64,000 bases of DNA from Plotosus lineatus (taxonomy: Eukaryota; Chordata; Actinopteri; Siluriformes; Plotosidae), in contig CM045737.1 of NCBI GenBank assembly GCA_024760905.1, positions 16,098,726 to 16,162,725 on the forward strand. The letters are read 5' to 3'. The notes under the pieces are model-generated. The model did not search any database, was not told the origin of the DNA, and saw only the letters and a list, made by a program, of their open reading frames with translations. Below, piece by piece: positions 32,980 to 44,214 of this stretch; the first letter of the stretch is position 1; each line of letters starts with the position of its first letter. Position numbers and translations under genes: made by a program.

Positions 32980-35121
32980 AAAGTAGTAGTGGGTGAGAGT
33001 GTTACCAAACAGCATAGGATGGTGGTGTGCAGGATGACGCTGATAGTGAGGAAGGTGAAGACGACAAAGGCAGAGCAGAAGACAAAGTAGTGGAAGCTGA
33101 AAAAGGAATAGTGTTGTGTTGTCTTCAAGGAGGAGTTGAAACAGGTGGTCAGGAAGTGCTTCCAGGTGACTGGACAACTACACTTAATGTGATCAGGGAG
33201 ACAGGTAGGAGAGTACTTGGTGTGTCCTCTGGAAGGAACGTAGACAAGGGGACTTGGTAGTGGAATGAGGAAGAGCAGGAGTGTGTACAAAGGAATAGTT
33301 CAGCTAAGAAGAAGTGGGATATTGAGCGCACTGAAGAGAGTAAACAGAAATACAGGGATACACAGCGTAAGGCGAAGATAGCGGTGTCAAAGGCCAAACT
33401 GAGAGCGTATAATGACTTGTATGCTAGGTTGGACAGTAAGGAGGGAGAAAATAAGCTTTGCAGGTTGGCACAGCAGAGAGATGGGAAGGATGTGCAGCAA
33501 GTTAGAGTGATTAAAGACAGAGTGGGAAATGTATTGACTGATGACATAAGTGTGCTGGGAAGATGGAAAGAGTACTTTGAAGAGCTGATCAATGAGGAAA
33601 ATGAGAGAGAAAAAAGAAAAAAGAGTAGAAAAGGTGACCGTTGAGGACTAAGAAGTAGCAAAGATTAGTAAGGGTGAAGTGAGGAGGGCATTGAAGAGGA
33701 TGAAGAGTGGAAAGGCAGTTGGTCCTGATGACATACCTGTGGATGTATGGATGTGTCTAGGAGAGATAGCAGTAGATTTTCTGACAAGAACATTCAACAA
33801 GGTCATAGAGAGTGAGAGGATGCTGGAGAAATGGAGGAGAAGTGTGCTGGTGCCCATTTTAAAGAACAAGGGAGACGTACAGAGCTGTGGCAACTACAGA
33901 GGGATAAAGTTGATGAGCCATACAATGAAGTTATGGGAAAGAATAGTGGAAGCTAAACTAAGGGCAGAGGTCAGCATTTGTGAACAAAAGTTTGGTTTCA
34001 TGCCTGGAAAGAGCACCACAGATGCAGTGTTTGCTTTGAGGATGTTAATAGAGAAGTACAGAGAAGGTCAGAGGGAGCTGCATTGTGCCTTTGTGGACCT
34101 GGAGAAAGCATAGGATAGGGTGCCGAGAGAGGAACTGTGGTATTGCATGAGGAAGTCTGGAGTGGCAGAGAAGTATGTTAGAGTGGTGCAGGACATTTAT
34201 GAAAGATGTAAGACAGTGGTGAGGAGTGCTGTCGGCATGACAGAAGAGTTCAAGGTGGAGGTAGAACTACATCAAGGGACAGCTCTGAGCCCCTTCTTGT
34301 TTGCTATAGTGATGGACAGGCTGACAGATGTGGTTAGACAAGAATCCCCATGGACTGTGATGTTTGCAGATGACATTGTGATCTGTAGTGAGAACAGAGA
34401 ACAAGTGCAGGAAAATCTAGAGAGGAGGAGGTATGCCCTGGAAAGGAGAGGAATGAAGCTTAGCCTCAGTAAGACAGTATACATGTGTGTGTGAATGAGA
34501 AGGACCCAAAAGGAACAGTGAGGTTAAAGGGAATCAGAGATAAAGAAGGTGGAGGATTTTAAGTACTTAGGCTCAACAATGCAGAGCAATGGAGAGTGTG
34601 GAAAAGAGGTGAAGAAGCGTGTGCAGGCAGGTTGGAATGGTTGGAGAAAAGTGTCCTGTGTGATGTGTGATAGGAAAGTATCATCAAGAATGAAAGGAAA
34701 AGTGTACAAGACGGTGTTGAGGCCAGCGGTGTTGTATGGTTTAGAAACAGTGGCACTAAGGAAAAGACAGGAGGCAGAGCTGGAGGTAGCAGAGATGAAA
34801 ATGTTGAGGTTCTCTTTGGGAGTAACGAGGATGGATAGGATCAGGAATGAGTACATCAGAGGGACACCACATGTAAGATGTTTTGGAGACAAAGTCAGAC
34901 AGGCTAGATTGAGATGGTTTGGACATGTACAAAGGAGGGATAGAGAGTATATTGGTAGTAGGATGCTGAGGTTGGAACTGCCAGGCAAAAGGCCTAGAGG
35001 AAGACCAAAGAGAAGATTTATGGATATTGTGAAGGAGGACATGAAGGTAGTTGGTGTAAGAGAAGAAGATGCGGAGGATAGGGTGAGATGGAGGCAGATG
35101 ATTCGCTGGGGTGACCCCTGA
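32980..35121 (+). pseudogene. RTE endonuclease end and reverse transcriptase
   Basis: Resumes after the insert and runs to the RTE stop at 35119-35121. Blocks in order: LRAYNDLYARLDSKEGENKL and VIKDRVGNVLTDD (33384-33640), RRALKRMKSGKAVGPDDIPV (33679 on), NYRGIKLMSHTMKLWERIV, LHCAFVDLEKA with the first catalytic Asp, LHQGTALSPFLFAIVMDRL, MFADDIVICSENREQ with intact Asp-Asp, EDFKYLGSTMQSNGECGKEV, and the C-terminal WFGHVQRRDREYIG and RGRPKRRFMDIVKEDMKVVG. A TAG stop interrupts the DLEKA-YDR block at 34111, with further frameshifts near 33640 and 34495-34550. Domain content is complete; reading frame is not. Confidence 0.88.
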
Positions 35122-35147
35122 AGGGAACAGCCGAAAGGAAGAGAAGA

Positions 35148-35163
35148 AGACATTTTTTGAAAT
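35148..35163 (+). repeat. Target-site duplication, right copy of RTE
   Basis: AGACATTTTTTGAAAT, identical to 30445-30460. Confidence 0.9.
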
Positions 35164-35165
35164 AT

Positions 35166-35366
35166 ATAGGCTGCAGCCTATCTCAGCTGACAAGTGAAGG
35201 GTGAAGGTGAGGTACTCTGAACAGCTCATTAGACCATTGCAGGGTATATAAATACACACCATTGGGCAATTTATAAGAATCAATTCACCTTATTATATGT
35301 CTTTGGACTTTGAGAGGAAACCAAAGCACCTCGAGGAAGCTCTTAAAATCATGGGGAGAACGTACA
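35166..35366 (-). mobile_element. SINE family B fragment
   Basis: The plus strand reads TATCTCAGCTGACAAGTGAA, CTCATTAGACCATTGCAGGG and TATGTCTTTGGACTTTGAGA, the reverse of the family B tail and body. The head is absent. Confidence 0.65.
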
Positions 35367-36503
35367 AACAGTAAAATAATGGACACCATAAGTTAGATAA
35401 TGGACAGGAACCCTCAAGCACAATGTGTGCTATGGAAAATCCTTATTACTGCATAGCCTTGGAAATATGCGAGCAAATAATGAAACGGTTCACATCTTGC
35501 TTCAAGACATCAAAGCAGCAGCTTGAATGATTAAATGTACACCATTTGTAGGCCCTGCTATACCTGAACCAATACATCAGTGCTGCTCCACTTACACTGA
35601 AGCTGATTTTGAAACTGTGTGATGACATTGGTGTGGCTTTTTCATGGCAGGGCGATACATCTTTTCAGTTTATTCTATTTTCAACATGGAATAATTCTGC
35701 AAAAATATTCTTTGTTGTGTTTAAAGTTCTAAATTTTTTTAAATTCTTAATTTCCCTATTTTCCCTTTGTGTTAAGTGCCTTAAGCACACTTGATTAGAA
35801 ACCAATTTCATACAATATGCACAGAGCTGTAAAATAAGCCAATTATCAAATTTCCATCTAAGCAAAAATGAGGTCAATTAGGATATGAAGCCAAATTTTC
35901 TATCAAAACTCCCACAAACTAAATAGCACCATATGCCGCACCAAAGTGACCTAAAAGTTGTAATGTCTAAGCAGGTGTAGACAACTTTGAAATAGAGACG
36001 ATCATTGATCATTAAATAAGTATATACAAGTACTTAATTATCCTTTTTGTAATGGAACAGGCAGGTCGTACATGTTAACTAAATTATATATGCACTAAGG
36101 GATACTACATCATAACTAATGATCAGTGTTTCAGTGCATCTGATTTGTTTCCTCTTGATCAAACATTAGGAGTTAAAACATTCTTTGCTTTTCAAATGAT
36201 TGGTTTTCCAAATTACTTTTTCCCTTTTAGTGTCAAGGAGATGCCAAAAACTTTCCATTTTTTAACAAGCAAGTAATTAATGAAAGATTAAACAAAAACA
36301 ACTCAAGTGCCAAATAGCTGCTTTCTTAAGATAACAATTACAGTTTAGAAGTGCCAGCTAAAATGTTTGTACATTTTCAGTGCCATGGTCTCAAGTCGAG
36401 ATAGATTTAAAGGTGATTATCTTATTTATTTATTACTTATTTAATATTTATGAACAAATTATTGAATCCAGCTCTTCCGTTGCACAATCATTAATGGTGT
36501 ACA
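35367..36503. other. Unique AT-rich DNA, no gene seen
   Basis: No recognised repeat or credible open frame. Confidence 0.5.

Positions 36504-36567
<64 letters not shown>
36504..36567. repeat. (AC)n microsatellite
   Basis: Pure AC run. Confidence 0.95.
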
Positions 36568-36568
<1 letters not shown>

Positions 36569-36644
36569 GTATTTCCTTTCATACAACTACAGTAAACCAT
36601 ACATAATGCTGCTTTTAAGTCATGTTGAAAGTGTCATACCTCTC

Positions 36645-39600
36645 CTTGAATCACCACCTTATTGTGGTGGAAGGGTTTTCGTGTCCTAAGGACCCTAGGA
36701 GCAATGTTGGGGGCATTATGCCCCTGGTACAGTCACGCAAGGAAAACAGGTCCGAGGTGAATACCCAGACAAAGCATGGTTCAAAAGAACCCTATGAAGA
36801 AAAGCACAAGGACACAGTTTCCCTTGTTTGAACGAGGGTCACTAGGGTCCTCCTGGAGCCAGGCCTGGGGGAGGGGCATCGAAGGTAAGTGACTGGAGGG
36901 CGGGCTTCTGCCCCTGGAGCCCAGCCCGAAGAGTAGACATGCAGCCGCCCTCCCATGGACCCACCACCTGTAGGAAGGGCTATAGAGGTAGGGTGCAGTG
37001 TGAGTTGGGTGGAAACCGAAAGCATGGGTTCTGTCGGACCAGTCCTCAGCTACTGACTCTGAGACTCGGGACATGGAATGTCACCTCTCTGGTGAGGAAG
37101 GAGCCTGAGTTGATGCGTGAGGTAGAGAGATACAGTCTAGATAGTCGTTGGACTCATTTCAATGCATAGCCTGGGCTCTGGAACCACCCATCTCGAGAAA
37201 GGCTGAACCTTATTCCATTCTGGAATTGCTCATGGGGAGTGGCGGTGAGCTGGTGTGGACATCCTTGTTGCCCCCATCTCGGTGCCCACATGATGAGGTT
37301 CTCCCCAGTTGATGAACGGATAGCTTCCCTCCACCTTCGGGTAGGGAGATGGGTTGTGACTGTTGTTTGTGCTTATGCACCAAATGATAGTTCAGAGTAT
37401 CCACCCTTCTTGGAGTCTTTAGGGGGTGTGTTGGAGAATGCCCCCCCCAGTGGACTCACTTGTTGTCCTGCAAGACTTCAATGCTCATGTGGGAAATGGT
37501 AGTGTGATCTGGAAGGGTGTGCTCAGTAAGTACGGCCTCTCCAGTCTGAACCCAAATGATGTTTCTTTGTTGGAGTTCTATGCTTGTCATGGTTTGTCCA
37601 TCACAAACACCATGTTTGAACAGAAGGGTGTCCATAAGTGCACTTGGCACCAGGACACTGTAGGCTGCAGTTCCATGATTGACTCTATAGTTGTGTCACT
37701 GGACTTATGGCCACATGTTCTGGACACTACGGTGAAGAGAGAAGCTGAGTAATCAACCGATCACCACCTGGTGGTGAGATGGCTCCGATGGCAGGGAAGG
37801 TTGCCTTCCAGATCTGGCAGGCCCACGCGTGTAGTTAATGTTTTTTGGGAACTTCTGTCAGAGTCTCTTATGAGAGGGCCTTTAACTCCCAACTCTGGCA
37901 GAGCTACAACCATGTCCCAAAGGAGGTGGGTGACATGGAATCCAAATGACCATGTTTTGTTCCTCCATTGCTGAGGCGGCAGCCCATAGCTGTTTCCGGA
38001 AGGTCATCGGTGCCTGTCGTGGAGGTAACCCTCGAACCTGGTGGTGGACAAGTGCGGTGAAGGGTGGAATTTCCAAGGCAACAGACAGGTACTGACAGGC
38101 CAAACGTGCTGCAGCCTGAGCTGTTGTCGATGCAAAACCTCATGCATGAAAGAAGTTTGGTTAGAGCCTGGAGAGCAATTATCGGTTGGCCTCAAAAAGG
38201 TTTTGGCCCACCTTCTGACGTTTCAGGAGTGGGAAGCAGTTCTCCACAAATACTGTATACAGTACAGTATCATACTGTTTACAGGGAGGTAGAAGGAATA
38301 CCTCAAGGACTTCCTCAATCCCACCAACATGCCTTCCATGGAGGAGGAAGACCCTGGTGGTTTGGTTGAGGGTCTGCCCATCACTGGAGCCGAGGTTGCT
38401 GAGGTAGTCAAAAAGCTTCTTGGTGGTCGGGCTCCAGGGGTGGATGAGACTCGGCCCAAATATTTCAGGTTCTGGATGTTGTAGGACTCTCTTGGCTGAC
38501 ACATCTCTGCAGCAGCGTGCAATCAGGGGATATACCTCTGGATTGGAAAATCAGGGTGGTAGTCTGTCTTTTTAAAAAGGGAGACTGGAGGGTGTGTTCC
38601 AATTATCATGGAATCACACTCATCAGCATACCTGGGAAAGTCTATACAGGGGTACTGGAGAGGCGGATCGGACCGATAGTTGAACCTCGGATTCAAGAGG
38701 AACAATGTGGTTTTCGTCCTGGCTGTGGCACTTTCGACCAACTCGATACATGCTACAGGATCCTGGAAGGAACATGGGAGTTTGCCCATTTTGTCCACAT
38801 GTGTCTTGTGGCGTATGGTCTGGGAGTACAGCATTCTGGATCTGTTGTTACAGACAGGGGTTCTGGTTTGGTGGCCATGGGATCTTATCTCTGATTTTTG
38901 CGAATGATGTTTTTCTTTTTTTGCTTCATCAATCCAGGACCTCCAGCTCTCATTGGAGTGATTCACATTTGGGTACGAAACGGTCAGGATGAGAATCAGC
39001 ACTTCCAAGTCTAGGTCATAGTTCTCAGTCAGAAAAGGGTGGAATACACCTTCCGGGTTGGGAATGAGGTCCTGCCCCAAGTGGAGGCTTTCAAGTATCT
39101 CGGGGTCTTGTTCACGAGTGAGGGAAGGATGGAGTGGGAAATTGACGGGCAGATTGCTGCAGCCTCTGCTGTAAAGCGGAATCATGGTGAAGAGGAAGCA
39201 GAGCCCAAGGCAAAGTTCTCAGTTTACCAGCTGATATACATTCCAAGCCTCACTTATGGTCATGAGCTTTGGGTAGTAACAAAGAACAAGATTGCGGATA
39301 CAAACGGCTGAAGTGAGCTTCCTTCGCCAGGTGGCGGGGCTCTCTCTTAGCAATAGGGTGAGAAGTTCAGCCATCCGGAAGGAGCTCAGGGTAGAACTGC
39401 TGCTCCTTCACAGTGAGAGGAGCCAGTTAAGGTGGCTCGGGCATCTGGTTAGAATACCTCCCGAACGCCTCCCTGGTATGGAGTTTGGGGCATTTCCAAC
39501 TTTGAAGAGACCCCGGGGGGTCAATCTAAAACATGCTGGAGGGATTATGTCTCTGGGCTGATCTGGGAATGCCTCTGTGTTCCCCCAGAAGAGCTGGAGG

Positions 39601-39700
39601 AAGTGACTGAGGAGAGGGACGTCTGGACCTTAGGCTGCTACCCCTGTGACCCGACCCCAGATTAAGCAGAGGAAGATAATGATGATGAAGTATCATAATT
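36645..39700 (+). mobile_element. APE-type LINE, full-length but internally deleted
   Basis: Begins with a leader containing the hairpin CCACCTTATTGTGGTGG and TATGCCCCTGGTACAGTCAC, then endonuclease, reverse transcriptase and a 3' end with GACCCGACCCCAGATTAAGC and (GATGAT)n-like sequence at 39675-39690. A 3' fragment of the same family lies at 59855-60165. Clade is uncertain (I/Nimb-like is my best guess). Confidence 0.75.
37063..39640 (+). pseudogene. LINE endonuclease and reverse transcriptase remnant
   Basis: Endonuclease: LRLGTWNVTSLVRKEPELMR at 37063 (first Asn), WVVTVVCAYAPNDSSEYPPF, LVVLQDFNAHVGNGS (Asp-x-Asn) and CSSMIDSIVVSLDLWPHVLD. Reverse transcriptase: DWKIRVVVCLFKKGDWRVCS, YHGITLISIPGKVYTGVLER and QCGFRPGCGTFDQL (38517-38740), then an abrupt jump to FANDVFLF near 38899, where the usual Phe-Ala-Asp-Asp has its first Asp changed to Asn. 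The segment with the first catalytic Asp and the GxxQG block is deleted. The thumb FKYLGVLFTSEGRMEWEIDG (39039 on) and C-terminal RSQLRWLGHLVRIPPERLPG follow. It is dead through deletion, frameshifts and active-site loss. Confidence 0.8.
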
Positions 39701-40567
39701 ATGAGGTTAATGCACTTCATTTAATTAAAGTTATACAAGATGTAGTTTTGTTATAAAAGTTACAAAGATTATTTAATCAATATTAGAACTTGCGCATAAT
39801 TACACAGTTGAGGTCATTCGCATAACAAAGATATTTGAATATATAATGAATACCATATTTAATATTTGAGTCAGAAAAAAAAAGAAGTTATTTTCTTAAC
39901 CCCTCCTAAAATTAGTCACATGATATTATTTTTGGATTATTAACAACAATGAATATGAAAAGAAAGCCAAGTATCTCAGCCAGCACCAGAGAATTTACTG
40001 AATCTGAAGAAAACAGTGAGAAACAACAGAGAAAGATATTCATTGGCAAGTTGAACTTGTTGATATGAAGTTCTGATTTTGAGCTCCTCCAGCTGCAACA
40101 CTGCACCTTCTGCTTCCGTTATTTTTGGACAAAATGTTATTTTTTAATTCACAGATTTCCTGTTTTACTTTGGCATTGTTATTACCACATCTCCAGAAAG
40201 ACTTTAGAGTAGTCCACATCATCACAAATTTTTGATTCATACCCTCTGTGTGCTTCTCAGATAGTAATAGCCAAGTTCCATAAAGACCTGAATTTCTCAT
40301 AAACTTAATCCAAGACACTACGTACATTTGTACTTTCTCCAAGCTGCCTTTTTTCCTTAACAGTTTTTCTAGTTTCTGATGATATGCATCGATTGTTTTA
40401 AACATATTCATTGAAGAAAGGGATTGTGCACAAGTTATCCAACTTAGTGAAGCCTTCTCTGCATGCAGGGAAGAAACACACTGACAGCTATGCAACCTAC
40501 TCTACAGTGTATATGCATCGGTATACACTGACATCCTTAAAACCGTTCATTCATTCTTTTTTATTTT
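39701..40567. other. Unique AT-rich DNA with one minus-strand open frame
   Basis: No repeat family is recognised apart from the adjoining SINE. The open frame at 40040-40480 is listed separately. Confidence 0.4.
40040..40480 (-). other. Open frame of unknown origin, possible exon or pseudogene
   Basis: About 145 codons are open on the minus strand in otherwise AT-rich single-copy DNA. The predicted peptide looks protein-like rather than low-complexity, with blocks such as TIDAYHQKLEKLLRKKGSLE, YVVSWIKFMRNSGLYGTWLL, LLSEKHTEGMNQKFVMMWTT and VKQEICELKNN, mostly helix-forming. I do not recognise a family. The upstream end merges with a SINE at about 40490, so the apparent start methionine lies in repeat sequence and is not credible. 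No clear splice sites are identifiable by eye. It could be a decayed coding exon, a fragment of an unrecognised mobile element, or chance. Confidence 0.25.
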
Positions 40568-40870
40568 ATGAACCATTTAAACCTAATTAGGGCAGTGGGG
40601 AGGCTGGGGCCCATCTCAGCTGACTCTGGGCAAGGGCAGCGTACACCCTGGACAACTCGTCAGGCCATCGCAGGGTAGAAACACGCTGATGGCTATGCAG
40701 CCGACTCCTTACAAAAGTCAGCAATGGTTCTTTTATGGACAGTGAGAGATATGACTGGCCTGAGATAAACCACTTAGCTGCACTGGGGGGGGGGGGGGGG
40801 GGCTGTGACAACCATTGAGAATGGGGCTTGAACCTCCAATCTTGGGATCAGTGATCCAGCCCCTTCCCAT
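40568..40870 (-). mobile_element. SINE family A, L2-like tail
   Basis: Plus strand: AACCTAATTAGGGCAGTGGG (tail), GACAACTCGTCAGGCCATCG, GTCAGCAATGGTTCTTTTAT, a G run, then TTGAACCTCCAATCTTGGGA (B-box complement). Head truncated after GATCCAGCCCC. Confidence 0.8.
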
Positions 40871-41286
40871 CCTTAAAACCAGACAACTGATAAAACCAAC
40901 CAACCAACCACTCACTCCCTCCCTCCCTCCCTCCCGCCCTATCTATTTATTGCAGGTTGCAGTGCACTCTGTAAGAGAATCAAGTTTGTTCCATTCATAT
41001 AAAATCTGACCACAAGGTTCTTATCACGTTCTCAATTTCTGAAGTATGTTATGAAATAAAAGAGTACATCAAAAATCCATAGGATGACGGCAGTCTGGTT
41101 TTTTTTTTTTTTCTTTTTTTCATGAAAACAGCATTGTTCCCCTATTCAGGCCTTTATATTACCCGAAAAAAATTTTGTTTTCTTTTTCCCTCCTGCTCAG
41201 AAAAATACAATACAGTGATAAGACTTATAAGATTAGGTTATGTTTATTTGATAGACACAAGGAAAGAAATGTAAGTTGGTGAGGGG

Positions 41287-41343
<57 letters not shown>

Positions 41344-42049
41344 TGAGAGCGAATGAACGTGGAGGGGTGGTGGTGAGATGAGGCGGGGGTTGTTGTCAGT
41401 AGAGAATAAGGCAATCTCAGGTGACACTTAGTTTTGTCATCTATCACATCCCAAAGCCAGACAGGAAACCACAGAGCCATCTTCATCTGTCTTCCAATAA
41501 CAGATTCTGCTTTTTTTCAGCACCAATCTCATTTGTTTCTCTCTCCAATTCATTCCATGCATGCCCACTGCACTCAGTAAGATGACACCTGGTTGTCACC
41601 TTGAACGTGTTTATTTATGCTCATTCTTGAAACTCTACAGTGCAAATGCATTCAGAACTCAAAATGTTCTCTGTATTCCACATCTGGCTCACACTGAGAA
41701 GAGAATGGTTTCAATGTGAAATGAATCGGTCATGCTCAATTTATGCACAGCTTCCATATTACACAAAATGTAGTTGTGTATTTCCATCGCCAGTTTTAGT
41801 ACACGCCAGAAACATGCGCTGCTTGAATTAATCACACAGTCTATCTTGCCTATTGCAGGGTTGACAACATGTTTTGGTTAAAAAGTATTAAAGCAACTGA
41901 CAGTGGCATGGTCTCAGCTTTGCTAGCAATACCGAAGCAGTAAAAGACGACAGACATAATTTAACTGAAACATCAACAGTTAACATGTCCTAATTTCCAT
42001 GTGACAGTAAATACACTTTACAGCAAATGGCAGCACCTGTAAATGTTCA
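40871..42049. other. Unique DNA with microsatellites
   Basis: (CTCC)n at 40914-40935, a T run at 41099-41112 and (GA)n at 41295-41342. No gene recognised. Confidence 0.55.
41295..41342. repeat. (GA)n microsatellite
   Basis: Nearly pure GA, a polypurine tract. Confidence 0.95.
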
Positions 42050-42054
42050 GTTCA

Positions 42055-42397
42055 TCAGTTCATTTTCTGTAACCGCTTAATCCTAACTTGGGTCGCGGGG
42101 AGGCTGGCGCCCAGACCAGCCAACTTCGGGCGAGGGCAGAGTACACCCTGGACAGCTCGCCAGGCCATCGCAGGGCGGAAACACGCCGACGGCTTTGCAG
42201 CCTACTCTTGTCGAAAGTCAGCGATGGTTCTTTACATGCCTCTCATTATAGACAGTGAGAGACATGGCCCGCCTTTGATAACCCAGTTAGCTGCACTGGG
42301 GGGGACAGTGACAACCTTGTGCAGAGTGGGACTCGAACCCCCAACCTTTGGATCAGCGATCCAGCGCCCTATATCACTAGACCACCACTGCCCCACC
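42055..42397 (-). mobile_element. SINE family A, L2-like tail, full length
   Basis: Plus strand: TTTTCTGTAACCGCTTAATC (3' tail), GACAGCTCGCCAGGCCATCG, CATAGT-type body at 42250, GGGACTCGAACCCCCAACC (B-box complement) and TATATCACTAGACCACCACT (A-box complement). One of the best-preserved copies. Confidence 0.9.
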
Positions 42398-42432
42398 TGT
42401 AAATGAGTGCAATCAATTATATCAACAAGTGT

Positions 42433-42464
42433 ATCACTCACTCACTCACTCACTCACTCACTCG
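42433..42464. repeat. (CACT)n microsatellite
   Basis: About seven CACT units. Confidence 0.9.
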
Positions 42465-42469
42465 CTTGC

Positions 42470-42783
42470 AGAACTGTTTAGCCCTGTTGAGGTGGTGTGG
42501 AGATTTGAGCCTATCTCATCCTGCTCTAGGTTCAGGTGGGGTGCACTCTGAACAGCTTGCCAGACCACTGCAGGGCCTATACACACGGCCAGTAAACCTA
42601 ATGTGCCTCTTTATACCCAAAATCTTTGGGGTGTAGAAGGCAACCAAAGCACCTGGAGGAAACCCATGCAAGCATGGTGAGAATATGTAAACTCCACACC
42701 GAAATGCCTGAGGCCGGAACTTAAACCCAGGACCTTCTTTCAACGAGGCAGATGTACTAACCATGCTTCCATGCTACTCATGC
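42470..42783 (-). mobile_element. SINE family B, full length
   Basis: Plus strand: GATTTGAGCCTATCTCATCC (tail), AGCTTGCCAGACCACTGCAG, TAAACTCCACACCGAAATGC, and GATGTACTAACCATGCTTCC (A-box complement). Confidence 0.8.
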
Positions 42784-42895
42784 CCCATACAGTGTTTTTA
42801 TCATGAATTATTCAGTAAATATATTCATATTTATAAACTATAATTTGCAGTTTGCATGGAAACTGTATTTTAGAAGTTTACAAATACAAACACAA

Positions 42896-43180
42896 CAATG
42901 GGGCAGTGGCGGTCTAGTGGTATAGGGTGCTGGATCGCTGATCCTAAGGTTGGGGGTTCGAGTCCCACTCTCCACAGGGTTGTCACTGTCCCCCCCAGTG
43001 CAGCTAACTGGGTTATCAAAGGCGGGCCATGTCTCTCACTGTCTATGGTGAGAGGCATGTAAAAGAACCACTGCTGACTTTCGTAAAGAGTAGCTGCAAA
43101 GTCGTCAGCGTGTTTCTGTCCCTTGCTAAAAAAGGGTTGTGACAGGAAGGGCATCCGACGTAAAAACCTCTGCCAAATTA
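42896..43180 (+). mobile_element. SINE family A with RTE-derived tail, 3' cut
   Basis: Head GGGGCAGTGGCGGTCTAGTG then GTATAGGG (A box) and GGTTCGAGTCCCAC (B box). Body CTCTCACTGTCTATGGTGAG. Tail AAAAAAGGGTTGTGACAGGA to CCTCTGCCAAATT (RTE 5' end). It breaks off into the pogo-like element at about 43181 before the RTE 3' piece. Confidence 0.85.
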
Positions 43181-43393
43181 ATCTGTTCCAGAGCCCCTTT
43201 CGCATTGCAGGGATTTCGTAAGTAGGGGTCGCATCTTACATGTTAAACGCCTGATTCGTTCCAAGTCTCCAGTCTTTGGATTGGACAAACCCCATAAACC
43301 CTTTAAAAATGATTAAAGTACATCAATTTTGTATGAAATATGTGTTAAAAGTAAAAGAAACTTATTTATTAAACCATTATTAAATATTTTTAT

Positions 43394-43394
<1 letters not shown>

Positions 43395-43452
<58 letters not shown>
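43395..43452. repeat. (CA)n then (CT)n microsatellite
   Basis: A CA run passing into CTCT at 43451-43475. Confidence 0.95.
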
Positions 43453-43453
<1 letters not shown>

Positions 43454-43490
43454 CTCTCTCTTTCTCTCTCTATCTCACTCTATCTCTGTC

Positions 43491-43799
43491 GCACACGCTG
43501 TGGGCCACGCCCACAAGACGTGGAATTCAAAGCACATTCCCTGCTTGACAAACTCAACTTTAATTTAATTCCTTGAGGGATCGGAATTCCAGATAAGCTA
43601 AAATGCACCCACATTTATTAAACATTTACTGAATTAAACAACTTAAAAAACTAAAAACTAAAGCGTGATTCCTTCTCTCTCTCTCTCTCTCTCTCTTGCG
43701 CGCGCACGCTGCGGGCCACGCCCACAAGACGTGAATTCAAAGCGCATTCCCTGCTTGACCATTTACTGAATTAAAACAACTTAAACTAAAAACTAAAGA

Positions 43800-43840
<41 letters not shown>

Positions 43841-44020
43841 GTGCTGTGGGCCACGCCCACAAGATGTGGAATTCAAAGTGCATTCCCTGCTTGACAAACT
43901 CAACTAATTTGATTCCTTGAGGGATCGGAATTCCAGATGAGCTCAAATGTGCCCACATTTATTAAACATTTACTGAATTAAAACAACTTAAAAAAACTAA
44001 ACTAAAAACTAAAGAGTGAA
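43491..44020. repeat. Minisatellite, three units in a pogo-like element
   Basis: Each unit contains GGGCCACGCCCACAAGA, GAATTCAAAG, CATTCCCTGCTTGAC, ATTTACTGAATTAAA and a CT run. Unit starts are 211 and 135 bp apart; the middle unit has lost the GGGATCGGAATTCCAGAT part. Confidence 0.8.
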
Positions 44021-44214
44021 GCTTCCTTCTGTCTCTGTCTGGGAGGCCAGCGGGGCGGGATGTTGAGAGACAGCCAATGAGAGAGAGAGCAACTCACGCG
44101 TCTGTGAAATTTTGATTGTCGCGTTTGGATTTCTTTTCGTAAGAGAGGGTTGTTTCGTATCTCGAGGACGGAAACGTAGGAAAATGTTTTTCGTAACCCG
44201 GGGCTTATATATAT

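Larger units (their letters stand above)
30461..35147 (+). mobile_element. RTE-clade LINE, full length, two inserts
   Basis: Starts GCAGCCGTGAGGGGG and ends at GAACAGCCGAAAGGAAGAGA, bracketed by an exact 16-bp target duplication. Removing the foldback MITE (about 247 bp) and the R2-like insert (1316 bp) leaves about 3.12 kb, the same as the uninterrupted copy at 47537-50679 (3143 bp). The very short 3' end after the stop and the size fit RTE LINEs. Its protein is the type often auto-annotated in fish as 'craniofacial development protein 2-like', which descends from RTE endonuclease. Confidence 0.9.
43181..44207. mobile_element. Pogo/Tigger element with internal minisatellite
   Basis: Left part AATCTGTTCCAGAGCCCCTT and GATTTCGTAAGTAGGGGTCG. 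Right part GAGGACGGAAACGTAGGAAA then ATGTTTTTCGTAACCCGGGG. Both match the element at 51103-51946. The transposase segment is replaced by CA/CT microsatellites and three diverged copies of a unit containing GGGCCACGCCCACAAGA (at 43502, 43713 and 43848). The outer tips are lost. Confidence 0.8.

Noticed and set aside
32868..33661. Minus-strand frames with hydrophobic stretches at 32868-33661.
   Set aside because: They are opposite to the RTE coding strand and mirror its Lys/Glu-rich codons. They cross the R2-like insert boundary, so are not one gene.
30990..35121. A host gene resembling craniofacial development protein 2.
   Set aside because: That annotation in fish reflects RTE endonuclease homology. 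Here the sequence is plainly an RTE LINE with target duplications and a reverse transcriptase.
36781..37074. Minus-strand frames over the LINE leader at 36.8-37.1 kb.
   Set aside because: Antisense of the GC-rich leader, with no domain and no conservation argument.
42896..42975. A possible stand-alone tRNA gene, since A and B boxes are well formed.
   Set aside because: The same head is followed by the same SINE body in more than ten copies, and the acceptor stem and anticodon arm do not pair convincingly.
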